From: Microbacterium faecale
GTDB lineage: Bacteria > Actinomycetota > Actinomycetes > Actinomycetales > Microbacteriaceae
Length of the DNA: 64,000 bases
Direction of reading: 5' to 3'
NCBI RefSeq assembly: GCF_014640975.1
Contig: NZ_BMHO01000001.1
Location: 1,684,166-1,748,165, forward strand
Every line of letters begins with the position of its first letter. Positions within the stretch are counted from its first letter, which is position 1. The position numbers were made by a program, and so were the translations under genes. Below are positions 7,924 to 16,593 of the stretch, in pieces. The notes beneath the pieces were generated by a model that ran no database searches, was not told where the DNA came from, and saw only the letters and a program-made list of their open reading frames with translations.

Positions 7924-9441
7924 TCAGCCGAGGTGCAGTTCGAACGTCGCGAAGGAATGCGGCGGCAGCTGAGCCGTGAGCACCCCATCCTCGATCTGTG
8001 CCTCGAGCGGCGCGGGCGCGACGCGATCGGGGGCATCGGGGTCGTTGAACGTTGTCGCGCTCTCGCCGGTCAGCACCCGTGCGCGGGTGAGCTTCGCGGC
8101 ACGGCCACGCAGGTCGACACGGACGCGGCAGTCGGCGTCGACCGACATGTGCGTCAGCGAGATCAGCGCCGCATCCTCCGACGTCGAGGCGGACAGTGAC
8201 ACGAGGGTGAGCTCGTCGTCGCCGACCATGGTGGTGGGCGCCTCGAGCAGATGCGCCGATAACTGCCGCGCGTCGTGATGCCCGGAGTTCATTTCGAACA
8301 CGTGGTACGTCGGCGTCAGGACCATGCGATCGCCGTCGGTGAGCACCATCGCCTGCAGTACGTTGATCGTCTGGGCGATGTTGGCCATCGCGAGCCGCGA
8401 AGCGTGTCGATGGAACACGTCGAAGTGGATCCCCGCGACGAGCGCGTCGCGCACGGTGTTCTGCTGGAACAGGAAACCGGGGTTGGTGCCCTCCGCGGCG
8501 TTCCACCAGGTGCCCCACTCGTCGCATACGAGATCGATGCGCCGGTCGGGGTCATACGAGTCCATGACGGCGATGTGTCCGCGGATCACGCGATCGATGT
8601 CCGTCGCGTACGCCATCGTGTCGTAGAACTGCGCGTCGGTGAACGCAGTCGCGTCCTCCGTGTTGATGCCGGATCCGGAGTGCGTGTAGTAGTGGAACGA
8701 GATCGCCTCGTACGGCAGGCTGTTGTACAGAACGTTGGTGTGGCTCTCCACGGCGCCCTTCATGAGGGCGCGCGTCCAGTCCAGGTCGTCTTCGTTGGCG
8801 CCCGCGGCGATGCGCACGAGTCGGTTGTCACCGTGGTTGCGGCTGTACATCGCGTAGCGGCGGGCCTGTTCCGCGTAAGCCTCGGCCGACATATTGCCGC
8901 CGCAGCCCCACGGCTCGTTTCCGAGCCCCCAGAACGGCACGCGCCACGGCTCGTCGCGGCCGTTCTCGCGACGAAGGCGCGCCATGGGGCTGTCGTCGCC
9001 CCGGGTGAGGTACTCCGCCCATTCCGACATCTCCTGGACGGTGCCGCTGCCGACGTTGCCGTTGACGTAGGCGTCGGCGCCGAGGAGGTCGCACAGGTCC
9101 ATGAACTCGTGGGTGCCGAAGTGGTTGTTTTCCACGACGTCGCCCCAGTTCGTGTTCGCGATGCGGGGGCGTTCGTCGCGCGGACCGATGCCGTCGCGCC
9201 AGTGATATGCGTCGGCGAAGCAACCGCCCGGCCACCGCAGGTTCGGGATCCGGAGCGCGCGCAGGGCGTCGACGACGTCGCGGCGGATGCCGCGCACGTT
9301 CGGGATCTCGGAGCCCTCGCCGACCCAGAAGCCGTTGTAGATGCAGCGCCCGAGGTGTTCAGCGAAGTGGCCGTAGAGGTGGCGGCTGATCCGAGCGCCG
9401 ACCACGTCGAGGTCGACGACGGCGCGGGCGACGGCGCTCAA
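7924..9441 (-). CDS. GH51 alpha-L-arabinofuranosidase
   Basis: This retaining arabinofuranosidase releases alpha-L-arabinose from arabinan, arabinoxylan or arabinogalactan oligosaccharides. The 505-residue protein has the TIM barrel with the GH51 acid/base in WGLGNEPWGCGG (E176) and the nucleophile in LVCDEWGTWW (E308), followed by a beta-sandwich C-terminus. It has no signal peptide, so a cytoplasmic site is expected. The start is a rare TTG overlapping the stop of the preceding oxidoreductase gene (TTGA), with a G-rich stretch about 8 nt upstream; no ATG or GTG fits better. It is the last gene of the leftward thuA-like / oxidoreductase / GH51 operon. Confidence 0.93.
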   Translation of the reverse strand: MSAVARAVVDLDVVGARISRHLYGHFAEHLGRCIYNGFWVGEGSEIPNVRGIRRDVVDALRALRIPNLRWPGGCFADAYHWRDGIGPRDERPRIANTNWGDVVENNHFGTHEFMDLCDLLGADAYVNGNVGSGTVQEMSEWAEYLTRGDDSPMARLRRENGRDEPWRVPFWGLGNEPWGCGGNMSAEAYAEQARRYAMYSRNHGDNRLVRIAAGANEDDLDWTRALMKGAVESHTNVLYNSLPYEAISFHYYTHSGSGINTEDATAFTDAQFYDTMAYATDIDRVIRGHIAVMDSYDPDRRIDLVCDEWGTWWNAAEGTNPGFLFQQNTVRDALVAGIHFDVFHRHASRLAMANIAQTINVLQAMVLTDGDRMVLTPTYHVFEMNSGHHDARQLSAHLLEAPTTMVGDDELTLVSLSASTSEDAALISLTHMSVDADCRVRVDLRGRAAKLTRARVLTGESATTFNDPDAPDRVAPAPLEAQIEDGVLTAQLPPHSFATFELHLG

Positions 9442-10529
9442 TGTGCCGCCCCCCAGTCGGCGCGCGAGGTCCGTGGCACGATGGGCGGCCGGGTGGCCGT
9501 CGTCATGAGATCGATGCGACGCCCCTCACGCGCGGAGTCCGTGAGCGCCGTCATGATCTCGAGCACGTGCAGGGCGATGTCGCCGTGCGCGCGGGCGCCG
9601 CCGTCCCGCACGAAGTCGATCAGTCCGATGCCGCGCCCGGCGTTCTCGTAACCCGCGCGCACGGGCAGCGAATCCCAGTTGTCGGCGCCCGGACGCCTCA
9701 GACGCACCTCGCCGTCGAAGAAGTTCGGATCAGGCAGCGCGAGGGTCGCCTCCTCGCCGTGCATCTCAATCGGCGCGGCCTGGGTGGCGACGCCGTCGAA
9801 GCTGAACGTCACGGTCGAGACCGCGCCGCTGACGTGCTCGAGGATGCCGGTGACGTGCGTGTCGACCTCGACCGGGATCTCCTCGCCCGCGCGCGGCCCC
9901 GTGGCGATCTGCCGCACGTCGCGCGATCGCGACGATGCGCCCGAGACGCGTGCGACAGGGCCCAGCAGGTGGAAGAGCGCGGTGAGGTAGTACGGTCCCA
10001 TATCGAACAGCGGGCCGCCTCCCTCGCGGTAGTAGAAGTCGGGGTGCGGGTGCCATGCCTCGTGGCCGGGAGCCGTCCAGGAGGCGACGGCGGCGACCGG
10101 GCGGCCGATCTCGCCGGCGTCGACGGCGGCCCGGGCGGTCTGTACGCCGGCACCGAGAGCGGTGTCCGGAGCACAGCCGACCCACGCGGATCCGGCCGCG
10201 TCGAGGATCTGGCGCGCCGGCGCGACCGTCGGGGCGAGGGGCTTCTCGCCGTAGACGTTCTTGCCGTGGCGGAGAGCCGCCAACGCGACGGGAGCGTGTG
10301 CGGCGGGCACGGTGAGGTTCAACACGGTGTCGACGGCCGGATCCGCGAGGAGTTCCTCGACCGTGAGCGAGCGACAGCCGGGGATCCGCTGTGCACCCGC
10401 GGCCGCGCGCGCCGGGTCCAGATCCGCCGTGGCGACGATGCGCACGTCAGGATGCGCGGCGAGCGTGTCGAAGTACTGTCCTGAGATGACGCCGATTCCG
10501 ACTATTCCGATACCGTGCGGCTCGCCCAC
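9438..10529 (-). CDS. Gfo/Idh/MocA-family oxidoreductase
   Basis: This is an NAD(P)-dependent sugar or inositol dehydrogenase-like enzyme of 363 residues. The Rossmann nucleotide motif GIVGIGVISGQYF is at the N-terminus, and the family EKP motif is seen in GKNVYGEKPLAPT, where the Lys is the usual catalytic residue. The GTG at 10529 is chosen because it starts directly before the Rossmann strand; the longer open frame runs into the upstream gene. It overlaps the 3' end of the ThuA-like gene by 28 nt, indicating coupling. Pairing with ThuA-like proteins is common in sugar operons; the substrate is not predictable. Confidence 0.88.
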   Translation of the reverse strand: MGEPHGIGIVGIGVISGQYFDTLAAHPDVRIVATADLDPARAAAGAQRIPGCRSLTVEELLADPAVDTVLNLTVPAAHAPVALAALRHGKNVYGEKPLAPTVAPARQILDAAGSAWVGCAPDTALGAGVQTARAAVDAGEIGRPVAAVASWTAPGHEAWHPHPDFYYREGGGPLFDMGPYYLTALFHLLGPVARVSGASSRSRDVRQIATGPRAGEEIPVEVDTHVTGILEHVSGAVSTVTFSFDGVATQAAPIEMHGEEATLALPDPNFFDGEVRLRRPGADNWDSLPVRAGYENAGRGIGLIDFVRDGGARAHGDIALHVLEIMTALTDSAREGRRIDLMTTATRPPIVPRTSRADWGAAH

Positions 10530-11209
10530 AGCATTCCCCTTTCGATGATGGTGCGCACATTCACGTCCCGGAGGACGACCGGACCGTGTCCGGGGGTCGC
10601 GACGAAGACACGTCCTCGGCCCCAGCGCCGCGTCCACACGGCGGGAGTGACCACCGGGCGATGCCATGGGTGGTGCGCCTGGACGGGATGGGTGGTGGTC
10701 GCGAGGACGTCGTTGAGATCGTCGGTCAGCACCCAGTACTGCTCTGTCTTCAGGGTGAAGTCCTCGAGACCCGCCATGATCTCGTGTTCGCGACCGAGTT
10801 CCGTCAGATCCACTGTGTAACAGAGGTAATTGTCCGACTCGTCGCCGGCGCGGTCGTTGGGGTGCTTCGCCGGGTGCGTCGCGAACTGCCCGCCGATCAG
10901 GTGCAGATAGTCGGAGTTGCTGCGGTACGAGTCGGCGATTCCGCCGTGCCAGCCGGCCAGACCGGTGCCGCGCTCGACCGCGCGGCGGAGACCGGTGAAC
11001 GCCTCCGTGGAGATCTCCGACATCGTCACCGACTGCACGATCAGATCGGTCTTGGCCATCGTGGTCTCATCGGCATAGACGTCGTTTGACTCCGCGACGC
11101 TCACCTCGAAGCCGCTGCGTTCGAGGAATGGCAGGAACATGTCGGTGGCCTCGACGGGGCGATGGCCCTCCCACCCCCCGCGAACGACCAGCGCTCTCCG
11201 AGTGGTCAT
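10502..11209 (-). CDS. ThuA-like (trehalose-utilization type) protein
   Basis: This is a 235-residue ThuA-domain protein with a class I glutamine amidotransferase-like fold. It begins MTTRRALVVRGGWEGHRP, with the family's GxxxHxP element, and contains GLAGWHGGIADS and GGQFATHP as in other ThuA-like proteins. Members are found with Gfo/Idh/MocA dehydrogenases and are linked to keto-sugar metabolism in rhizobia; the precise reaction is not settled. The ATG at 11209 has AGGAG upstream, which decides the start over longer frames. It is the first gene of the leftward operon and diverges from a LacI regulator. Confidence 0.85.
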   Translation of the reverse strand: MTTRRALVVRGGWEGHRPVEATDMFLPFLERSGFEVSVAESNDVYADETTMAKTDLIVQSVTMSEISTEAFTGLRRAVERGTGLAGWHGGIADSYRSNSDYLHLIGGQFATHPAKHPNDRAGDESDNYLCYTVDLTELGREHEIMAGLEDFTLKTEQYWVLTDDLNDVLATTTHPVQAHHPWHRPVVTPAVWTRRWGRGRVFVATPGHGPVVLRDVNVRTIIERGMLWASRTVSE

Positions 11210-11321
11210 GTGCGCTCCTTCCGCTGTGATGCATCGCGAGCGAGGTACGCGTCGACGTCGGCGTCGACGTCTGCGCGTCCTCGAGAACCCGTGCGGATCG
11301 CGAGAAACACTGCCAGGTGCG

Positions 11322-11351
11322 TTGACGAATGTCTCGTAAATTGCGCAAAAT
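11322..11351 (+). promoter_or_regulatory. lacI-type regulator promoter with TTGCGCAA operator-like dyad
   Basis: TTGACG (11322-11327), an 18-bp spacer and CAAAAT (11346-11351) are followed after 6 nt by the regulator ATG. The perfect dyad TTGCGCAA (11341-11348), with the central CG typical of LacI-family operators, overlaps the -10, consistent with autorepression and control of the divergent thuA-like operon. Confidence 0.55.
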
Positions 11352-11357
11352 AGACGG

Positions 11358-12383
11358 ATGCGCGCTCCCTCCCGGGTCACCCTCGCCCGTGTCGCGAGCG
11401 AATCGGGCGTCAGCGTCTCGACGGCATCGCGAGCGGTCCGCGGGCGCGGAGATATGTCGGCGGCCACGCGCGCCCGTGTGCTGCGGGTCGCCGATGCACT
11501 GGGCTATTCGCCGACGGGGGAGAGGCGCGGGCGGCCGCGGGGTGGCACCTCGCTCATGTTCGACCTCGTGCTCGGACACTTTCACGACCCGTACACCGAC
11601 GAGGTCACGGCGGGAGCGCGAACGGCTGCCGCCACGCTGCGGTACGACCTCGTCCTGACGACGGCGCACGGGAACCCGGACGACGACTGGCCGGACCGCA
11701 TCCGCTCGCGCGGCACGGCGGGTGTCATCCTCGGCCTGCTCGTCCCGACCGCGGCCCAACTGGGCCGAATGCGCGAGGCCGGGATCCCGGTCGTGCTGCT
11801 CGAGCCGCCCGAGGAAGCACCCGAGCGTCTGCCGAGCGTGCGCACGACCGACCACGCGGGCGGCGCCGCGGCCGCGCAGCACCTCCTCGAACGCGGCGTG
11901 CGCCGCTTCATCGTCATCGGCGGGGCGCCCTCCTACCGGTACGGTCGCGCCCGGGTTGAGGGCTTCCTCTCGACCATCGAGCGTGCAACGCCCGGCGCGC
12001 CCTGTGTGCGGGCCGAGGCCGACTGGGGCGCGATGGGCGCGTGGCGTGCGTGCGCGCAGTCCCTCGCGCAGATCGGGGGACAGGGGCCCATCGGGGTGTT
12101 CGCCTGCTCGGACGAGATGGCGGCGGGCGCCTACCGCGCGATCGGCGAAGCGGGCCTGGTGATCCCGCGGGACGTGATGGTCGTCGGGTTCGACGACGTG
12201 CGCGGCGCCCGGTGGCTGCACCCCTCGCTGACGACGATCCGTCAGCCGATCCGCGAGATGGCGGCGGCCGCGGTGCAGATGCTCGCGCGCCAGGTCGCAG
12301 GTCGCGACCGCGTCGACGACGTCGTGCACCTCCCGACCGAGCTCGTGACGCGCGGGTCGACGCGGGCGCGCTTCCCCGTCTGA
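11358..12383 (+). CDS. LacI-family transcriptional regulator
   Basis: This is a DNA-binding repressor of 341 residues. The N-terminal HTH is clear (VTLARVASESGVSVSTASRAV), followed by a hinge helix rich in Arg/Gly and a periplasmic-binding-protein-like effector domain. That domain keeps VVGFDDVRGARWLHPSLTTI and the QP-x-R-x-M ending typical of the family. It diverges from the thuA-like/oxidoreductase/GH51 operon and is followed after 71 nt by the GH36 gene, so it probably senses an arabinose- or galactose-containing sugar and controls both sides. The promoter contains a dyad over the -10. Confidence 0.93.
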   Translation: MRAPSRVTLARVASESGVSVSTASRAVRGRGDMSAATRARVLRVADALGYSPTGERRGRPRGGTSLMFDLVLGHFHDPYTDEVTAGARTAAATLRYDLVLTTAHGNPDDDWPDRIRSRGTAGVILGLLVPTAAQLGRMREAGIPVVLLEPPEEAPERLPSVRTTDHAGGAAAAQHLLERGVRRFIVIGGAPSYRYGRARVEGFLSTIERATPGAPCVRAEADWGAMGAWRACAQSLAQIGGQGPIGVFACSDEMAAGAYRAIGEAGLVIPRDVMVVGFDDVRGARWLHPSLTTIRQPIREMAAAAVQMLARQVAGRDRVDDVVHLPTELVTRGSTRARFPV

Positions 12384-12442
12384 CCTCCCGACCGTCGGAG
12401 ATCGATCTCACAGGGTCTTGTGCCGGAGCCTCGACCTGTGCG

Positions 12443-12448
12443 AACAAT
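12443..12448 (+). promoter_or_regulatory. -10-like box AACAAT for the GH36 gene
   Basis: AACAAT ends 6 nt before the ATG at 12455. The match is moderate and no ribosome site is visible, so leaderless initiation is plausible but unproven. Confidence 0.35.
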
Positions 12449-12454
12449 GGTCGG

Positions 12455-14641
12455 ATGAACGCTCAGCGCCTCATCCACCTCACCGCCGGCGACGTCTCCG
12501 TCGTCCTCGTCTCGTCCGATCACGCGCTGCCGGTCATCGCACACTGGGGTCCACGGATCCGCGCCACCGACGACGACCTCGTCGCGTTCTGGGACGCGGA
12601 GCACCGCCCGGGGCTCGAGGGCGTCTCCGACGTGCCGTATCGGCCCTCGCTGCTCCCCGAGCATGGGGCCGCGTGGTTCGGCCACCCGGGGTTCGAAGCG
12701 CATCGCGCGGGCGCCGCCTGGGCGCCCCGGTTCGTCGTGCGGTCCGTCGAGATCGACGGCGGCGAGATGACGCGCGCCGTCGTCCAGACCGGACCGGCGC
12801 GTGTGGCGTTCACAGCGCACGACGAGTGGGCGGCGGTCGAGCTCGAGATCGACCTCGAACTCTCGCCGGAGGGACTCCTGCGGGTGCGCAGCAGCGTGCG
12901 AAATGGCGCCGCCTCCGGCGAACCGCTCGAGATCCAGGGGATGACGCTTGCGCTGTCGATCCCGACGCGGGCGAGCGAGCTGCTCGACTTCGCAGGGAGA
13001 TGGGGACATGAGCGACTCCCGCAGCGGCACCCGGTCGTGCGCGGTGCGCACGTGCGTGACTCGCGGCGCGGACGGACGGGCCTCGACGCGACGACCATCC
13101 TGGCGGCGGGCGTTCCGGGGTTCTCTTCGGACGCGGGCGAGGTCTGGCTCGGTCACGTCGGATTCAGCGGCAACCATCATCACGCGCTCGAGCGCGGCGA
13201 CGCGACGCTCGCGTTCCGCGGCGGGGAGCTACTGCTCCCCGGAGAGGTCCGCCTCGCGCCGGGAGAGGCCTACGAGACGCCGTGGGTCTACGGCAGCTAC
13301 GGCGACGGGCTGGACACGGCGTCGGCGCGCTTCCACGCGCACCTGCGGCGTCGCTCCCGCTCGAGGTTGCGGCCGCGTCCCATCACGCTGAACGTGTGGG
13401 AGGCCGTGTATTTCGACCAGGATCCCGAGACGATTTTTGAGCTCGCGCAGGAAGCGGCGGCGCTCGGGGTCGAGCGGTTCGTCCTCGACGACGGGTGGTT
13501 CCGGAACCGTCGGGACGATCGTGCGGGTCTCGGCGACTGGACCCCCGACCTCGAGGTGTGGCCGGAGGGCCTCGCTCCGCTCGCTGACGCCGTGCGCGAA
13601 CTCGGCATGGAGTTCGGCGTCTGGGTCGAGCCGGAGATGGTCAATGAGGACTCGGACCTCGCCCGCGCACATCCGGACTGGATTCTGCGCGCGCGACCGG
13701 AGCTGCCCGCGCTCTTCCGTTTTCAGCAGGTGCTGGACCTGACCAATCCCGAGGCATACGCGCACATCCTCGACGCGCTCGACCAGCTCGTGCGCGACAC
13801 CGGCGCCGCGTACGTCAAGTGGGATCACAATCGCGACCTGATCGCCGCCGGTCATCCGGCGAGCGGAGGTGCCGCGGTGCACGAGCAGACGCTCGCGGTC
13901 TATCGCCTGTTCGACGAGCTGCGCGAGCGGCACCCGGCCCTCGAGATCGAGAGCTGTGCGTCCGGCGGCGGACGCATCGACCTCGGGATCCTCGAACGCG
14001 CCGACCGCGTCCACCCCTCGGACAACCACGATCCGTTCGACCGCTTCCAGCTGCTGCGCTGGACGGGGCTGCTGGTGCCTCCGGAGATGCTCGGATCGCA
14101 CGTCGCGTCGCCGACCTCGAGCGTCACGGGGCGCACGCACGACCTGCACTTCCGCTGCGCCATCGCCTTCCTCGGCCATTTCGGAATCGAATGGGACATC
14201 CGCGGCCTGCCCGACGACGAGCGCGCGACGCTCAGGCACTGGATCGCGCTCTTCCGTCGTTTCCGCGGCACGATCGCAACGGGGCGCCACGTCGGCGGCG
14301 GAGAGACGGATCCGATGGCCCCCTCACTGCGCGGAGTCGTCGCTGCGGATCACTCGGAGGCGCTCTACACGATCGTTGCGCCGCCGACGGCAGCCGACAC
14401 CCTCACGCGGGTGCGACTCGTCGGCCTGCACGACGAGCGTCGATACCGGATCTCGGCCGACCTCCCGGCCTCGCTCGGGCCGCCATGGCAGGTGCCGGAC
14501 TGGTTGCGTGAGGCGGCGGCACTCGGCGACGAGACCGGCGCGCGCGTGATGTCGGGCGCGATGCTGCGCGATGTCGGCTTGGAGTTTCCGACGTTCCACC
14601 CTGATCGTGCGGTCGTCGTCCACGCGAGCGCGGTGAGCTGA
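12455..14641 (+). CDS. GH36 alpha-galactosidase
   Basis: This retaining alpha-galactosidase, 728 residues, has the size and order of bacterial GH36 clan-D enzymes: an N-terminal beta-supersandwich, a TIM barrel and a C-terminal sandwich. The nucleophile lies in AAYVKWDHNRD (D457) and the acid/base in HPSDNHDP (D523); ESCASGGGRID and FGVWVEPEMVN are further family blocks. No signal peptide is present, so it should cleave raffinose- or galactoside-type oligosaccharides in the cytoplasm. The frame is open far upstream into the regulator gene, but the N-terminus at 12455 fits the family. It converges with the ABC permease gene. Confidence 0.93.
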   Translation: MNAQRLIHLTAGDVSVVLVSSDHALPVIAHWGPRIRATDDDLVAFWDAEHRPGLEGVSDVPYRPSLLPEHGAAWFGHPGFEAHRAGAAWAPRFVVRSVEIDGGEMTRAVVQTGPARVAFTAHDEWAAVELEIDLELSPEGLLRVRSSVRNGAASGEPLEIQGMTLALSIPTRASELLDFAGRWGHERLPQRHPVVRGAHVRDSRRGRTGLDATTILAAGVPGFSSDAGEVWLGHVGFSGNHHHALERGDATLAFRGGELLLPGEVRLAPGEAYETPWVYGSYGDGLDTASARFHAHLRRRSRSRLRPRPITLNVWEAVYFDQDPETIFELAQEAAALGVERFVLDDGWFRNRRDDRAGLGDWTPDLEVWPEGLAPLADAVRELGMEFGVWVEPEMVNEDSDLARAHPDWILRARPELPALFRFQQVLDLTNPEAYAHILDALDQLVRDTGAAYVKWDHNRDLIAAGHPASGGAAVHEQTLAVYRLFDELRERHPALEIESCASGGGRIDLGILERADRVHPSDNHDPFDRFQLLRWTGLLVPPEMLGSHVASPTSSVTGRTHDLHFRCAIAFLGHFGIEWDIRGLPDDERATLRHWIALFRRFRGTIATGRHVGGGETDPMAPSLRGVVAADHSEALYTIVAPPTAADTLTRVRLVGLHDERRYRISADLPASLGPPWQVPDWLREAAALGDETGARVMSGAMLRDVGLEFPTFHPDRAVVVHASAVS

Positions 14642-14662
14642 CGCGGAAGACGCCCGCACGAC

Positions 14663-15568
14663 TCACCCCTTGAAGGCGCCGTCCATGATGCCGGCGACCA
14701 TACGTCTGCCGACGAAGAAGAACACGAGCAGGAGCGGCAGGGTCGCGAGGAACGACCCGCCCATGGTGAGGGCAAGGTCGATCGTGCGGTTCGCCTGAAG
14801 CTGTTTCAGCGCGATCTGGACGGTGAACAGTTCTGGCGACTTGAGCACGATGAACGGCCACATGAAGTCATTCCACACCGCCGTGAAGGTGATGAGCCCG
14901 AGCACGAACGCCGCAGGACGCACAACGGGGAATCCGATCCGCCAGAACACCTGCCAGCTGTTGCAGCCGTCGATGCGTGCGGCCTGCATCAGCTCGTCGC
15001 TGAGGGTCGTTGCCATGTGCTGCCGCATCCAGAAGATGCCGAACGCGCTGGCGAGCCCCGGAACGATGATCGCCTGGAGCGTGTCGACCCAGTCGAGCCA
15101 CGAGATGATCAGGTACTGGGGGATCACGCTGAGCTGAGCGGGCACCGTCATCGTCAGCAGCACGATCAGGAACAGCGCGTTGCGACCAGGAAAGCGCAGC
15201 TTCGCGAAAGCGAAGCCGGCCAAGGCGCACAGGATCGCGGCGAGGACCGCGACCGTCAGCGACACGATCACGCTGTTGATCAGCGACTGGATGAACGGCA
15301 CGGTCTCGAAGACCTTGCTCGCGACCTCGACGAAGTTGAACCCCGGGTACAGCCGCGGCGGAATCGAGGTCACGGCGGATGCGCCCACGGACGCGATGAC
15401 GAACATGTAATACAGCGGGAAGACGCTGATGATGACCGCGACGATCAGCATCGCGTACACGGGCCACGGCACCTTGCCGACGCGGTGGCCGCGCTTGGAG
15501 CGGTTCGACCGCATCGGCAGGGGAGCGGCCCCGGCGGCCTTCGGGAGCGACTGGTCGACGGCGGACAT
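14663..15568 (-). CDS. Carbohydrate ABC transporter permease (MalG type)
   Basis: This is the second inner-membrane subunit of a CUT1 sugar importer: 301 residues, six membrane helices and the cytoplasmic EAA loop (AARIDGCNSWQVFWRIGFP) that docks the ATPase. Its ATG overlaps the stop of the first permease (TGATG), so the two are translationally coupled. No ATPase gene follows; the complex presumably uses a shared MsiK-type ATPase encoded elsewhere, as is common in actinobacteria. Confidence 0.93.
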   Translation of the reverse strand: MSAVDQSLPKAAGAAPLPMRSNRSKRGHRVGKVPWPVYAMLIVAVIISVFPLYYMFVIASVGASAVTSIPPRLYPGFNFVEVASKVFETVPFIQSLINSVIVSLTVAVLAAILCALAGFAFAKLRFPGRNALFLIVLLTMTVPAQLSVIPQYLIISWLDWVDTLQAIIVPGLASAFGIFWMRQHMATTLSDELMQAARIDGCNSWQVFWRIGFPVVRPAAFVLGLITFTAVWNDFMWPFIVLKSPELFTVQIALKQLQANRTIDLALTMGGSFLATLPLLLVFFFVGRRMVAGIMDGAFKG

Positions 15569-16533
15569 CAGCGAGCCTTCCGTGTGCGGGTGGTGAGGAA
15601 GAAGTTGATGAGCGAGACGACGACGACGATCACGAACAGCGCGACGCCGATCGCGGATCCGTAGCCGAACTCGAACTGACCGAAGCCCTGCTCATAGAGG
15701 AAGAGCGCGAGCGTCTGGCACTGACGTCCGCCGCCACACGTGAGACCGGACTCTGGGGCGACGAGGAGAGGCTCGGTGAAGATCTGCAGCCCGCCGATCG
15801 TCGACATGATGACGGTGAAGATGATGATCGGGCGCAGCGATGGAATCGTCAGGTGAATGAACTGCTGCCAGCTGGATGCACCGTCGACGGACGCCGCCTC
15901 GTACATCTCACGCGGCATCGCCTGGAGCCCCGCGAGATAGAGCAGCGTGTTGTATCCGAACCATCGCCACATCACCATCGACGAGATGACGACCCACGAG
16001 CCGACCTGCGACGACAGGAAATCGACGCCGGGCTGGCCGAAGAGGCCGAACACCCAGGTGATGAGGCCGAAGTTCTTGTCGAAGATCTGGGCGAATACCA
16101 GGGCGGTTGCAGCGACCGACGTGATGTACGGCACGAGCAGCGCCATCCGGAAGAAGTTCGCCGCCTTGAGTGCCGCGTGATTCAGCAGGTGCGCGAGGAG
16201 CAGCGCGAGGAGGAGCTGCGGGATCGTCGAGATGAGGAAGATTCCGAAGGTGTTCACGAACGCGTTCCAGAATCGCGGATCCTGAAAGAGCCGTTCGAAG
16301 TTCGCCAGGCCGACGAACGTCTGCTCGCCGACGGGGTTCCAATCGAACAGGGCGACGTAGAACGTGAACAGCAGTGGGAAGAGGCCGAAGACCGCGAAGA
16401 TCACGAAGAACGGGGCGACGTACGCGTACGGAGCGATGCGTTCGGCGAACGTCTGGCGGATCTGGATGGTCGGCGGCCGGTCGCGGCGGCGCACCTTTTG
16501 GACAGGGATGGCGGATGCAGTCGCGGTCATCAT
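15568..16533 (-). CDS. Carbohydrate ABC transporter permease (MalF/UgpA type)
   Basis: This is the first permease of the CUT1 importer: 321 residues with a short cytoplasmic N-terminus, about six helices and the EAA motif EAASVDGASSWQQFIHLTIP. Two adjacent ATG codons (16533 and 16530) follow GAGGTAG; either could start the protein. A periplasmic-side loop contains two Cys (LTCGGGRQCQ), which is unusual and could form a disulfide. It lies downstream of the binding-protein gene behind a strong intercistronic hairpin. Confidence 0.93.
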   Translation of the reverse strand: MMTATASAIPVQKVRRRDRPPTIQIRQTFAERIAPYAYVAPFFVIFAVFGLFPLLFTFYVALFDWNPVGEQTFVGLANFERLFQDPRFWNAFVNTFGIFLISTIPQLLLALLLAHLLNHAALKAANFFRMALLVPYITSVAATALVFAQIFDKNFGLITWVFGLFGQPGVDFLSSQVGSWVVISSMVMWRWFGYNTLLYLAGLQAMPREMYEAASVDGASSWQQFIHLTIPSLRPIIIFTVIMSTIGGLQIFTEPLLVAPESGLTCGGGRQCQTLALFLYEQGFGQFEFGYGSAIGVALFVIVVVVSLINFFLTTRTRKAR

Positions 16534-16546
16534 CTACCTCGGTCGG

Positions 16547-16576
16547 GGCGGTGGCGCCGCGCGTGGCGCCACCGCC
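16547..16576 (-). terminator. Intercistronic hairpin between binding protein and permease genes
   Basis: GGCGGTGGCGCC (16547-16558) pairs perfectly with GGCGCCACCGCC (16565-16576) over 12 bp with a 6-nt loop. There is no U-tract. Placement after the binding-protein gene suggests 3' mRNA protection or partial termination, giving more binding protein than permease. Confidence 0.7.
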
Positions 16577-16593
16577 GGTGTCAGATGGGTGTG

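Noticed and set aside
8275-9651. Plus-strand frame of 458 codons opposite the GH51 gene
   Set aside because: It is a mirror of GH51 codon bias; the minus strand carries both catalytic Glu motifs.
11245-11275. GTCGACGTC direct repeats upstream of the ThuA-like gene
   Set aside because: Simple low-complexity GC-rich sequence without dyad symmetry or obvious regulatory placement.
12041-12454. Upstream extension of the GH36 frame into the LacI gene
   Set aside because: It overlaps conserved LacI coding sequence and adds only Arg-rich residues; family alignment starts at about 12455.
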